From Ponticaulis sp. (GTDB lineage Bacteria > Pseudomonadota > Alphaproteobacteria > Caulobacterales > Hyphomonadaceae), in the NCBI GenBank assembly GCA_002701295.1, contig NZUJ01000079.1:1-33939 (forward strand): a stretch of DNA of 33,939 nt. Direction: 5' to 3'. The notes under the pieces were generated by a model. That model ran no database searches and was not told the origin of the DNA. It was given only the letters and a program-made list of their open reading frames with translations. Positions 1-6,625 of the stretch are shown here, one piece after another. The translations under genes were made by a program, and so were the position numbers. Numbering within the stretch: the first letter of the stretch is position 1; each line of letters starts with the position of its first letter.

Positions 1-931
1 CAATGCCATTGCCGTTGAATGACCGGATAAGGCCTGTGTTGGTGATTAGCGCTGCGCCGCCATTTATATCAACAGCAGTGCTGGAATTGCTGGTGATCGT
101 GCCTGAGTTGACAAGAGTGTGTTCGCCATATCCGCTCGTGGGGCGATTGAAAAAAACACCTAAGCCGCCAGCGGAAATCACGCCATCATTCGTCAGGGTG
201 TTACTCGTTCCAGCGTAAATATAAATGCCATGATCGGTATTCTGCTGGCTCGTCTGAATGGTGCCGGTACTCGTGTTGACGATGTCATTATAGGAGCCGC
301 TCAGAACAATTGCGTCGGACTGCGCGGAGACCATATTGCCAGAATTGTGGATCAGGTTTTCTTCACCGTACGAATAAAAGGCTCGCGATGTGCCAGAACT
401 GACGGTCCCGGAATTGATGAGCGTTGAATGTCCGCCGACATCGATCGCGGAATAGCGACCGGAAATCGTGCCACTATTTTCGATGACGACATAATTCGCA
501 TCAAACTCAATGCCATCATGATATCCAGTAATCAGTCCCAGATTGACGACTCTATGATCGACACTGTCATCAAGTGCAGAATGATAGATCCCGTCGTATT
601 GGTCGCCTGAGATTGTGCCCTGATTTGTGATCATGAGCCGTTCCTGGGTCGCATAGATGCCGCGGCCAGCCGTGATCATGCCACTGGTGCCAACATGAAT
701 GCTGTTTATCCCAAGTAAGCCGCCATTTTTACCGGTCAGATAAATGCCGTTTGAATTGGGGCCGCCGATGACATAGCCGTCAATCGTGTAGTCATTGTTC
801 GTGCTACTCCCAGAGGCAAAGATCGCGCTTCCCGTATGGCCGATATAGTAACCGTCCCGGACAAGGTATGAACTGGTGTCGTCTGCGACTATGTAGCCGG
901 TTGTTGTGCTGCCAAGTACGTAAAGTGCCAT
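1..931 (-). CDS. Beta-helix repeat surface/secreted protein, C-terminus outside window
   Basis: Reading the minus strand from ATG at 931, the frame stays open for 310 codons to the left edge, so the gene is incomplete at its 3' end. The start follows an AAGGGAC ribosome-binding site. The product begins MALYVLGSTTTGYIVADD and aligns by eye with the complete protein encoded upstream of it at 1192-3201, sharing the opening strand pattern and a GIY-T-GK-G block near residue 60. The rest is built of short degenerate units of the type N-x-G-x-I (for example ITNTGLI and LVNSGTI), the pattern of a right-handed parallel beta-helix. No Sec signal peptide is visible, which fits type I secretion as predicted for its paralogue. 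An RTX tail probably lies beyond the window, but this is inference. An adhesin or extracellular matrix role is only a guess. Confidence 0.7.
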   Translation of the reverse strand, partial: MALYVLGSTTTGYIVADDTSSYLVRDGYYIGHTGSAIFASGSSTNNDYTIDGYVIGGPNSNGIYLTGKNGGLLGINSIHVGTSGMITAGRGIYATQERLMITNQGTISGDQYDGIYHSALDDSVDHRVVNLGLITGYHDGIEFDANYVVIENSGTISGRYSAIDVGGHSTLINSGTVSSGTSRAFYSYGEENLIHNSGNMVSAQSDAIVLSGSYNDIVNTSTGTIQTSQQNTDHGIYIYAGTSNTLTNDGVISAGGLGVFFNRPTSGYGEHTLVNSGTITSNSSTAVDINGGAALITNTGLIRSFNGNGI

Positions 932-1104
932 TTTGTGCGTCCCTTAGATCGTGCGTCCCGTCGGAACGATTGCACTAGTCGCACAAGAAATAAAGACGAA
1001 GGGGTAGGGCGCGCTGCACAAAGCCGATTGATTTCTGCGGCGAAAGCCGGACGAAGAGGTCACTCTATTGCTCGAATGTCCTGCGCTGAATAAAGTAAGG
1101 GCCG

Positions 1105-1124
1105 CCTCCTTTCGTGAAAGGAGG
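1105..1124 (-). terminator. Perfect hairpin downstream of the RTX gene, possible terminator
   Basis: CCTCCTTT and AAAGGAGG form an 8-bp perfect stem around a CGTG loop, about 70 bases past the stop codon of the 1192-3201 gene. No clear T-run follows on the minus strand, so intrinsic termination is doubtful. It may instead be a processing or stability hairpin between the two paralogues. Confidence 0.3.
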
Positions 1125-1191
1125 ATAGGGGATACGACTAAGCTCGTCGTTCAGTCGGGCACCAGCGTTTGCGGCGTTGACGTTTGGAGCC

Positions 1192-3201
1192 TCACGCCCC
1201 CAGAGCGAAGTCGTCCGGGGTGAGGTTGATGAAGGCATTATTGATGATGATGGCAGAGTCGGCATTGCCATCGCCGTCTATGTCGATCTGCACGAGGGTT
1301 TTCGTGCCACCACCAACATTCTGAAATCTGACCTCCGACGTGCCTGTGCCAGTAAAGGCCGCCTGGTAGATAAAGTCTTGAATGCCAAGAGCCGAAAGAT
1401 CGATCAGGTCGACGCCTTTTTCGAAGTCCAGGATCCGGTCACGGCCAATCCCGGTGACGGCTGAATCGGAGATTGCCTCATAGACGAACACGTCTGCACC
1501 AGTACCACCGGTCAGATCATCTCCCCCCAGTCCCCCGATGAGCTGATCGTTTCCGCTTCCGCCGAGCAGATCATCATTATCGTCCAATCCGTAAAGCTCG
1601 TCATTTCCGCCGCGACCTTCCAGAATGTCGTCGCCATCAAAGCCATAAAGTTCATTTATACCCGTGTCGCCCAGCAGGTGGTCTTCGAAGGCGCTGCCGA
1701 ACAGATTCTCGACCTCAATGAGGACATCGCCGCGTGCGTAACCGGAATAACCGCGACCGGCCTGAAGGTCAGCATGGATCGCGGACGAAGAGGTGCTGTA
1801 AGAGATCAAGTCCGAGCCGCCGCCCAGGTCGAAACGGTCTCCGCCTTCACCGAAATCATAAACCGTATTGTCTTCGTCTCCCAGAAAGAGTGAGCTGGAT
1901 CCATCACCCAGAAGGAAGATGCCGCCTTCAATTATGCCGGTTTGACTCCGGATAGTATGGTCGCCTGAATTCAGATTGATGGCCCCGTCAATGACGCCAA
2001 AATTCCGAACATAAACAGAATTATCGACGCCTGTAATTTCGATGGCTTTGGTATAACCGGATGTGATGTGGCCGTGATTGACGATGTCAATTTCGGCAGT
2101 GGTTGCGTCGCCCGAAATCACTGCTTCCGATGGTACGTTCGACGCCAGTGTCCCTGAATTCAGAATACGGAACGCGCTCGAGACGCCATCAAATTCAATG
2201 GCCGCGGCAGATTCAGTGAGAACCTCGCCGGAATTTCGGATAAATGTCGCGTCACCTAAGGAGAGGATCGCGTTTCCGTCCAAAGAGGAGATTGTACCCT
2301 CATTGATAATCTTGTTCGCTCCTCCATTAACAACAACCGCATGGTTGTCGATGGACTGGATGAGCCCGGAGTTAACGAGATCGGAGTCTCCTCCCTCCAA
2401 GGATACGGCATAACTTTCGTTGGAGGTAATACTACCGGTGTTTGTCACCGAGTGCGAACCAGTTCCGGATAGGGGAGCCTGAAACCTTACGCCACCGCCC
2501 AGTCCGGTTGAGGAAATAGATCCATGGTTGATGAGTTGGTTATTTGCGCCGGCGCTTATCAAAATGCCATAATCACTGACATCTCTCCCGGCCGCGATTG
2601 TACCGGTGGCCAGATTCACAATCGTGTTGTCGCCGTTATATATATAAATCGCAGAAGATTCTCTCGAGGATATAAGACCTGCGTTTGAAATCAGGTTAAA
2701 CCCTTGTGAAATTTCGATCGCCTCAAATCTCCCCCTGATCGTTCCGGTATTTTCTATGTCGAGTTCGCCCGCATTGCTATCAATGCCGTCACCGCCCCCG
2801 TCGATCAGCCCAGAATTGAAGATATTGTGCCCGCCGTCACTGATGTGCGACATATAAACGGCATCGCTTATTTCGCCATAAATTGCGCCCGCATTGGTGA
2901 GTTCCAGGATATCCTGGCTGACATATATACCGTATGATCCGGCGACCATGCCGGTTTCACCGACGTGGATCGTGTTGGTGTACAAGACCCCACTTTGTTT
3001 TCCTTGCAGATAGATTGCTCTGTAAGCAGCGTCAGCGACGACGCTTCCGTTGATATAATATGTATTGTTTGTGTTCGTGCCGGAGGCATGAATTCCGTAA
3101 TCGTCGACGAGGATATAGTCTCCTTCCTGAAGCAGGTAGGTACTTGATGGATCGACGACGGTGTAAGTTGTTGTGCGAGAATTAATCAAAAAAGCTGGCA
3201 T
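1192..3201 (-). CDS. Beta-helix protein with C-terminal RTX calcium-binding repeats
   Basis: 669 residues from the ATG at 3201, chosen over the longer reading at 3246 because GGGGA lies eight bases upstream and the N-terminus then aligns with the paralogue at 1-931. About residues 60-430 are tandem degenerate N-x-G-x-I units (INEGTIS, IRNSGEVL, ILNSGTLAS), a beta-helix pattern. At roughly 500-570 are RTX nonapeptides (GDDILEGRG, GNDELYGLD, GNDQLIGGL) that bind calcium in a beta-roll. The last 100 residues (GADVFVYEAISDS, RILDFEKGVDLIDLSAL) match the serralysin-type C-terminal domain that carries the uncleaved type I secretion signal. No Sec signal is present, so export through an ABC type I system to the surface or medium is expected. 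No such exporter is in the window. The N-terminal half suggests a structural or adhesive role; no enzyme motif is seen. Confidence 0.82.
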   Translation of the reverse strand: MPAFLINSRTTTYTVVDPSSTYLLQEGDYILVDDYGIHASGTNTNNTYYINGSVVADAAYRAIYLQGKQSGVLYTNTIHVGETGMVAGSYGIYVSQDILELTNAGAIYGEISDAVYMSHISDGGHNIFNSGLIDGGGDGIDSNAGELDIENTGTIRGRFEAIEISQGFNLISNAGLISSRESSAIYIYNGDNTIVNLATGTIAAGRDVSDYGILISAGANNQLINHGSISSTGLGGGVRFQAPLSGTGSHSVTNTGSITSNESYAVSLEGGDSDLVNSGLIQSIDNHAVVVNGGANKIINEGTISSLDGNAILSLGDATFIRNSGEVLTESAAAIEFDGVSSAFRILNSGTLASNVPSEAVISGDATTAEIDIVNHGHITSGYTKAIEITGVDNSVYVRNFGVIDGAINLNSGDHTIRSQTGIIEGGIFLLGDGSSSLFLGDEDNTVYDFGEGGDRFDLGGGSDLISYSTSSSAIHADLQAGRGYSGYARGDVLIEVENLFGSAFEDHLLGDTGINELYGFDGDDILEGRGGNDELYGLDDNDDLLGGSGNDQLIGGLGGDDLTGGTGADVFVYEAISDSAVTGIGRDRILDFEKGVDLIDLSALGIQDFIYQAAFTGTGTSEVRFQNVGGGTKTLVQIDIDGDGNADSAIIINNAFINLTPDDFALGA

Positions 3202-3332
3202 GGTTTCGTCCCCTGACTGATTGGCTTGCGCTGAATTCAATCGCAACTCTGGAATGCGCGCTTGAGTGTACGTCCCTGCGGCACAGAATACATCCGGGCG
3301 TTGATCCGTAAAGAGTTGCGAATTGTAGCTCG

Positions 3333-3352
3333 TTAACCCTTCACTAACCCTT
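3333..3352 (+). promoter_or_regulatory. Candidate CtrA-binding box upstream of the FzlA-like gene
   Basis: The sequence TTAA, seven bases, then CTAAC matches the alphaproteobacterial CtrA consensus TTAA-N7-TTAAC with one mismatch. The same stretch is also two copies of TAACCCTT (3334-3341 and 3345-3352) spaced exactly 11 bases apart, one helical turn, as expected for a response-regulator dimer. A TTTATATACC stretch that could hold a -10 follows at once. It lies about 60 bases before the start at 3410, but could also act on the divergent RTX gene at 3201. Confidence 0.45.
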
Positions 3353-3409
3353 TATATACCTCTGCGTGCTAGGGTGGTGCAGGTGATGGAAAACCGATAG
3401 ATACCCGAC

Positions 3410-4087
3410 ATGCGCAAGCTTTTTCACTGGCCACTCGACCCTGCCAGCCGGCTCGTTCGGCTTGTCCTCGCTGAGAAGCAGCTCGAGGTGGAACTCGTTA
3501 TATCTCCGCCATGGAAGCCTGCTGAAGAGGTGACGAGGTTGTTTTCAAACCCGGTTGGCCCCGTTCTGGTGGACCGGTCTCAGCATGGTCATGTCGTCGC
3601 GAACCACACGCATGCCATCGTCGAATTTCTCGAAGAAGCTTATCCGGAGTTTCGTATTCTGCCGCCGCTCGCGCCTGACCGCGCCGAAGCGCGCCGTCTC
3701 TGGCGTTGGGTAGAGACAAGATTTGAGTCAGAGATCAATGGATCCATACTGGCCGAGCGCATTGCTCAGGCCGTGCAGCGAACCAATGTGCCGGATTCAA
3801 CGCTATTGAGGCGAGGGGCACATGCCTTGCGAAGCGTGCTGACCTATCTGAACGCGCTTTGTGAAGAAACATCTTATCTGACGGGGCGGCAGCCGACGAT
3901 TGCGGATCTCGCCGCCGCTGCGAATATCTCTGCGCTCGACTATTTCGGTGACGTGTCCTGGGATAACGTGCCCGACCTGCGCGACTGGTATGTACGCATG
4001 AAGTCCCGGCCGTGTTTCCGGGATTTGCTCAAGGATACGATTGTCGGGGCGAAACCGTCAGCCCATTATGCCGATCTGGATTTCTGA
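3410..4087 (+). CDS. fzlA: GST-fold protein, FzlA-like (FtsZ-binding division factor)
   Basis: 225 residues. The N-terminal ~80 residues form a thioredoxin-like GST domain (KLFHWPLDPASRLVRLVLAEK, with NPVGPVLVD at the usual cis-Pro site), followed by an all-helical C-terminal domain containing LTGRQPTIADLAAAANISAL. The protein ends in HYADLDF. In alphaproteobacteria a GST-fold protein of this size is FzlA, which binds FtsZ filaments and sets constriction rate instead of conjugating glutathione. Its extreme C-terminus is functionally important in Caulobacter. The usual active-site Ser/Tyr/Cys context is not obvious (PLDPASR). In related genomes this gene often sits near queG and a Rossmann-fold gene; a Rossmann-fold gene is present here at 5265 but queG is absent. 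The ribosome-binding site is weak. The alternative is an ordinary GST of unknown substrate. Confidence 0.65.
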   Translation: MRKLFHWPLDPASRLVRLVLAEKQLEVELVISPPWKPAEEVTRLFSNPVGPVLVDRSQHGHVVANHTHAIVEFLEEAYPEFRILPPLAPDRAEARRLWRWVETRFESEINGSILAERIAQAVQRTNVPDSTLLRRGAHALRSVLTYLNALCEETSYLTGRQPTIADLAAAANISALDYFGDVSWDNVPDLRDWYVRMKSRPCFRDLLKDTIVGAKPSAHYADLDF

Positions 4088-4090
4088 TCC

Positions 4091-4546
4091 TCAGTTAGTC
4101 TTTGGCTGACAATTCAGCTCATCGCGCCGGTCACTGTGATAGAATTCAATGAACTGGTTCGCAAAGCCGACAAGATTGGTGAGCTCGGAACCGAACTGGC
4201 CAATCACGATCGGTGAATTGATCAGAATGCCGGTTTCCGTCATGCGGGCCGTCGTGGCAATGTCGATGGTCGATCCGTCAAGGTAATTGGCGCTTAGGCG
4301 GAGTTTGCCGTCTTCGGAATCATCAAGGCCAAGCGTCATGCATCCGACGCGGCTACACGAACTCAGAACAAACGCCGAGATTTCACCAGCCGTCTCCGAG
4401 ACGATGATTTCGGATGTTTCCGTCCGGCAGGTGTACGTGCTCGTTGAGCCTGGTTCGATGTCAGCAAGAACAGGAGCGGCGCCAAAGGCGGCGACAAGGC
4501 TCAACAGAGCCGTGAATTTCGGAAAAGATTTCGACATGACTTGCAT
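4091..4546 (-). CDS. Small exported protein of unknown function
   Basis: 151 residues beginning with a clear Sec signal peptide (SKSFPKFTALLSLVAAFGAAPVLADIE, cleavage probably after ALADI-type residues near 29). The mature part is about 120 residues, acidic and rich in Ser/Thr, with four cysteines (YTC, SSC, VGC and near the C-terminus NCQ) that could form two disulfides. I do not recognise a family. The start at 4546 has GGAG four bases upstream and lies one base after the stop of the TPR gene at 4548, so the two are almost certainly cotranscribed and perhaps translationally coupled. The stop is three bases from the convergent FzlA-like gene. Periplasmic location is inferred from the signal peptide. 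Confidence 0.65.
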   Translation of the reverse strand: MQVMSKSFPKFTALLSLVAAFGAAPVLADIEPGSTSTYTCRTETSEIIVSETAGEISAFVLSSCSRVGCMTLGLDDSEDGKLRLSANYLDGSTIDIATTARMTETGILINSPIVIGQFGSELTNLVGFANQFIEFYHSDRRDELNCQPKTN

Positions 4547-4547
4547 C

Positions 4548-5210
4548 TTACTCCATCGCGAGCCGTTTGGCTTCCCGGATTTGTCCTCTCAGCAATAAGG
4601 CATCAATGTTTTCATTGTCTATGGCGCGGGCCTGATCAATGTCAGCAAGAGCGTCATCAAAACGGTTCTGCTGCAGGCGGGCTTCGGCGCGGAACAGATA
4701 GGCCGTCAGGTCGCCCGGCTGATTGCCAATGGCGATATCCAGATCCTTTTCTGCGTCCTGCCATCTTTCCTGCGCAAGATAAGCCTGGGCCCGATATTTC
4801 TTGATGTCATAGTTTTCGTCATCGAGCGTTTCTGCATTGTCGAATGCGATGATGGCTTCTTCGGGCAGGCCCGCCATCAGCCAGGCGCTGCCAGCCTTTG
4901 ACAGAAAGTGCGCGCGGTCCTGCAATGTGCCGCCATCCGGCGCATTTGCCAGTTGTTCAAGCTGGAGGGCGCCTTCTTCATAATCGCCCATGCGGATCAA
5001 CGCGGAAGCCTTGCACTCGCGCGCGCCAGGGCGATTGCCCTCATACTGCCATTCGAGGCTCATCTCATATGCGGCAGTTTCATCTTCTTCGACCAGCTCA
5101 AGACAGGTCTTGAGTTTGCGCATCTCTTCAGCACGGATGTCGTCAGCGACAGTCTGCGCAGAAAGAAAAAGTGATGCCGCGGCATAGACGAGCGAGAAAG
5201 TCGCAACCAT
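4548..5210 (-). CDS. Exported TPR-repeat protein
   Basis: 220 residues from the ATG at 5210. This start is preferred over the longer reading from 5264 because GGAG sits eight bases upstream and it begins directly with a signal peptide (MVATFSLVYAAASLFLSAQT, then VADD). Several tetratricopeptide helices follow: AHFLSKAGSAWLMAGLPEEAI, KYRAQAYLAQERWQDAEKDL and AYLFRAEARLQQNRFDDAL show the W-LG-Y-A-F-A-P spacing, and the last repeat is cut short. TPR proteins of this kind are periplasmic scaffolds for protein-protein contacts; no catalytic residues are seen. It is the first gene of a two-gene unit with the small exported protein at 4091-4546, which suggests that the two proteins work together in the periplasm. 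Confidence 0.75.
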   Translation of the reverse strand: MVATFSLVYAAASLFLSAQTVADDIRAEEMRKLKTCLELVEEDETAAYEMSLEWQYEGNRPGARECKASALIRMGDYEEGALQLEQLANAPDGGTLQDRAHFLSKAGSAWLMAGLPEEAIIAFDNAETLDDENYDIKKYRAQAYLAQERWQDAEKDLDIAIGNQPGDLTAYLFRAEARLQQNRFDDALADIDQARAIDNENIDALLLRGQIREAKRLAME

Positions 5211-5264
5211 GTCAGTCTCCAATTGACGCTGCTCAGCAGTGCAGGACGGCACAGGAAAATGCAA

Positions 5265-6113
5265 ATGAACAAACAGAAAAGACTGCTATTCTGTGTCGGT
5301 TTCGGAGATACCGCTCGGGCATTGGCCGACAGGCTTTCAAAAGATGGTTGGCAGGTCATGGCAACCACGCGCTCTGAGGACAATCTGCCCGTGCTGAAGG
5401 AAGCCGGCGTTCAAGGTATTCTGTTTGATGATGGCTCGGACGCGCCGGACATCCCTGAGGGTGCGCACTGGCTGATCTCTGCGCCGCCAGAGGATGAAGG
5501 GTGTCCCGGGTTTCGCCGGTTTGGCAGTCAGGTCCGGAATGCCGCCTGGGTCGGATATCTTTCGACGACTGGTGTGTATGGCGATCTGGATGGCGGATGG
5601 GCCTTTGAATGGTCGCCCCGTAACCCGCAGAACAAGCGCAGTGAGCGCCGCGTGCTGGCAGAGGATCAGTGGCGACACGCCTTCCCTGAAGCGAACCTGA
5701 TCCGCTTGCCTGGAATTTACGGGCCGGGACGTTCAGCGCTCGACAGAGTGCGCGATGGTGATACCCGACGGATTGTGAAGGACGGGCAGGTGTTTTCCCG
5801 TGTCATGGTGTCAGACATTGCTGACTGTCTGGCTGCTGCGATTGATCGCGACCTGAAGGGCGAGGTGCTTCATCCCTGTGATGACGAGCCTGCGCCGCCG
5901 CAGGATGTCATTACCTATGCGGCGGAACTGCTAGGTGTTGATCTGCCGCCGGTTGTTGCTTTTGAGGATGCGGGGCTGTCTCCGATGGTAAGGTCCTTTT
6001 ATGCGGAGTGTAAGCGCGTCTCGAACGCCCGGACCAAATCGCTCACCGGATGGCGTCCAGATTATCCGGATTATCGGGCAGGGCTTGATGGGCTGATCGC
6101 CCGGTCTCATTGA
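5265..6113 (+). CDS. YeeZ-like NAD(P)-binding Rossmann (extended SDR/epimerase-type) protein
   Basis: 282 residues from ATG 5265, which has AGGA eight bases upstream; the upstream in-frame starts at 5223 and 5259 lack one. The N-terminus is a Rossmann dinucleotide-binding fold (LLFCVGFGDTARALADRL). Later motifs are typical of extended short-chain dehydrogenases or epimerases: WVGYLSTTGVYGD, carrying the Tyr, and IRLPGIYGPGRSALDRV. The family includes E. coli YeeZ, whose substrate is unknown, so no reaction is assigned. In many alphaproteobacteria a relative lies beside the FzlA-type GST gene and queG, so conserved neighbourhood is the main context clue. The gene is divergent from the TPR gene, 54 bases apart, so the two probably have back-to-back promoters. 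Confidence 0.75.
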   Translation: MNKQKRLLFCVGFGDTARALADRLSKDGWQVMATTRSEDNLPVLKEAGVQGILFDDGSDAPDIPEGAHWLISAPPEDEGCPGFRRFGSQVRNAAWVGYLSTTGVYGDLDGGWAFEWSPRNPQNKRSERRVLAEDQWRHAFPEANLIRLPGIYGPGRSALDRVRDGDTRRIVKDGQVFSRVMVSDIADCLAAAIDRDLKGEVLHPCDDEPAPPQDVITYAAELLGVDLPPVVAFEDAGLSPMVRSFYAECKRVSNARTKSLTGWRPDYPDYRAGLDGLIARSH

Positions 6114-6147
6114 TTTTTCAGGCCGATCAGTGTATCGGCTGAGCTTC

Positions 6148-6215
6148 AGGAGACTTTATGTCATTTATGTCAGAGACCCGGTAAAGCCCTGACCTGATCT
6201 TCGCTCAGGCAGGGC
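6148..6215 (+). promoter_or_regulatory. Leader ORF followed by a stable hairpin, upstream of yjhX
   Basis: AGGAG (6148-6152) sits five bases before an ATG (6158) that opens an eight-codon reading frame, MSFMSETR, ending in TAA at 6182-6184. One base later a hairpin starts: GCCCTG (6186-6191), a bulged A, CCTGA, loop TCTTCGC, TCAGG, CAGGGC (to 6215), an 11-bp stem with one bulge. A second smaller hairpin (TGCGGA/TCCGCA, 6265-6282) lies between it and yjhX. The leader also contains a perfect tandem 9-mer, TTTATGTCA twice (6155-6172). The layout resembles a translated leader with downstream structure, but no T-run follows either hairpin. Confidence 0.35.
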
Positions 6216-6302
6216 CGATACAGAAAGAGCCGACAGTCGCTTTGCGATCTGTCTTCTGACTTTTTGCGGATGGTTTTCCGCACAATCCGGACACTCAAGA
6301 AA

Positions 6303-6560
6303 ATGGATATATCACGCGCTGAACAGCGTGTTCTGCACTTGCTTGCGCAAGGCGGACGAATTGAGAAATTTCGTGACGAAGAAGAAACCCTCATCGTCGA
6401 ATGCTATAACCGCGAAGGCTGGCGGTATCCGCATCTGGATATCGTTCTGTTTCGAAAACTGAAACGCAAACGCGCCATCGCCTCAAGAAATCGCGGTCCG
6501 TATCGAATTACCCGTCGGGGGCTGAAACTTGTCAGGTCCCAGCTGGATAATTGCGGTTGA
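6303..6560 (+). CDS. yjhX: YjhX family (UPF0386) protein, putative toxin
   Basis: 85 residues, exactly the usual family length, when started at ATG 6303; the longer frame from 6264 adds residues not found in the family. The sequence follows E. coli YjhX along its length: SRAEQRVLHLLAQGGRI, a short acidic turn, VECYNREGWRY, LFRKLKRKRAI, then PYRITRRGLKLVRSQLDN. The basic winged-helix-like pattern suggests nucleic-acid binding. E. coli YjhX has been reported as the toxin of a pair with the acetyltransferase YjhQ, but in most alphaproteobacteria the gene stands alone and its role is unproven. No antitoxin-like gene is adjacent here: the upstream gene is a Rossmann protein and the downstream one is convergent. 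Translation may be controlled by the structured leader at 6148-6282. Confidence 0.88.
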   Translation: MDISRAEQRVLHLLAQGGRIEKFRDEEETLIVECYNREGWRYPHLDIVLFRKLKRKRAIASRNRGPYRITRRGLKLVRSQLDNCG

Positions 6561-6575
6561 GACTTACGCAAAAAG

Positions 6576-6599
6576 AAAGAGGGCCAACTGGCCCTCTTT
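6576..6599. terminator. Bidirectional intrinsic terminator between yjhX and the M13 peptidase gene
   Basis: AAAGAGGGCC (6576-6585), loop AACT, GGCCCTCTTT (6590-6599) is a perfect 10-bp stem whose A/T ends supply short U tracts in both directions. It lies 16 bases after the yjhX stop and 27 bases after the convergent M13 peptidase stop, so it should serve both. Confidence 0.8.
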
Positions 6600-6625
6600 C
6601 ATGTTTCCCAGACGTGCTACGGCAC

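Noticed and set aside
428..1464. Several short plus-strand frames opposite the RTX genes
   Set aside because: The minus strand is continuously open with repeat-protein signatures; the plus-strand frames have no such pattern.
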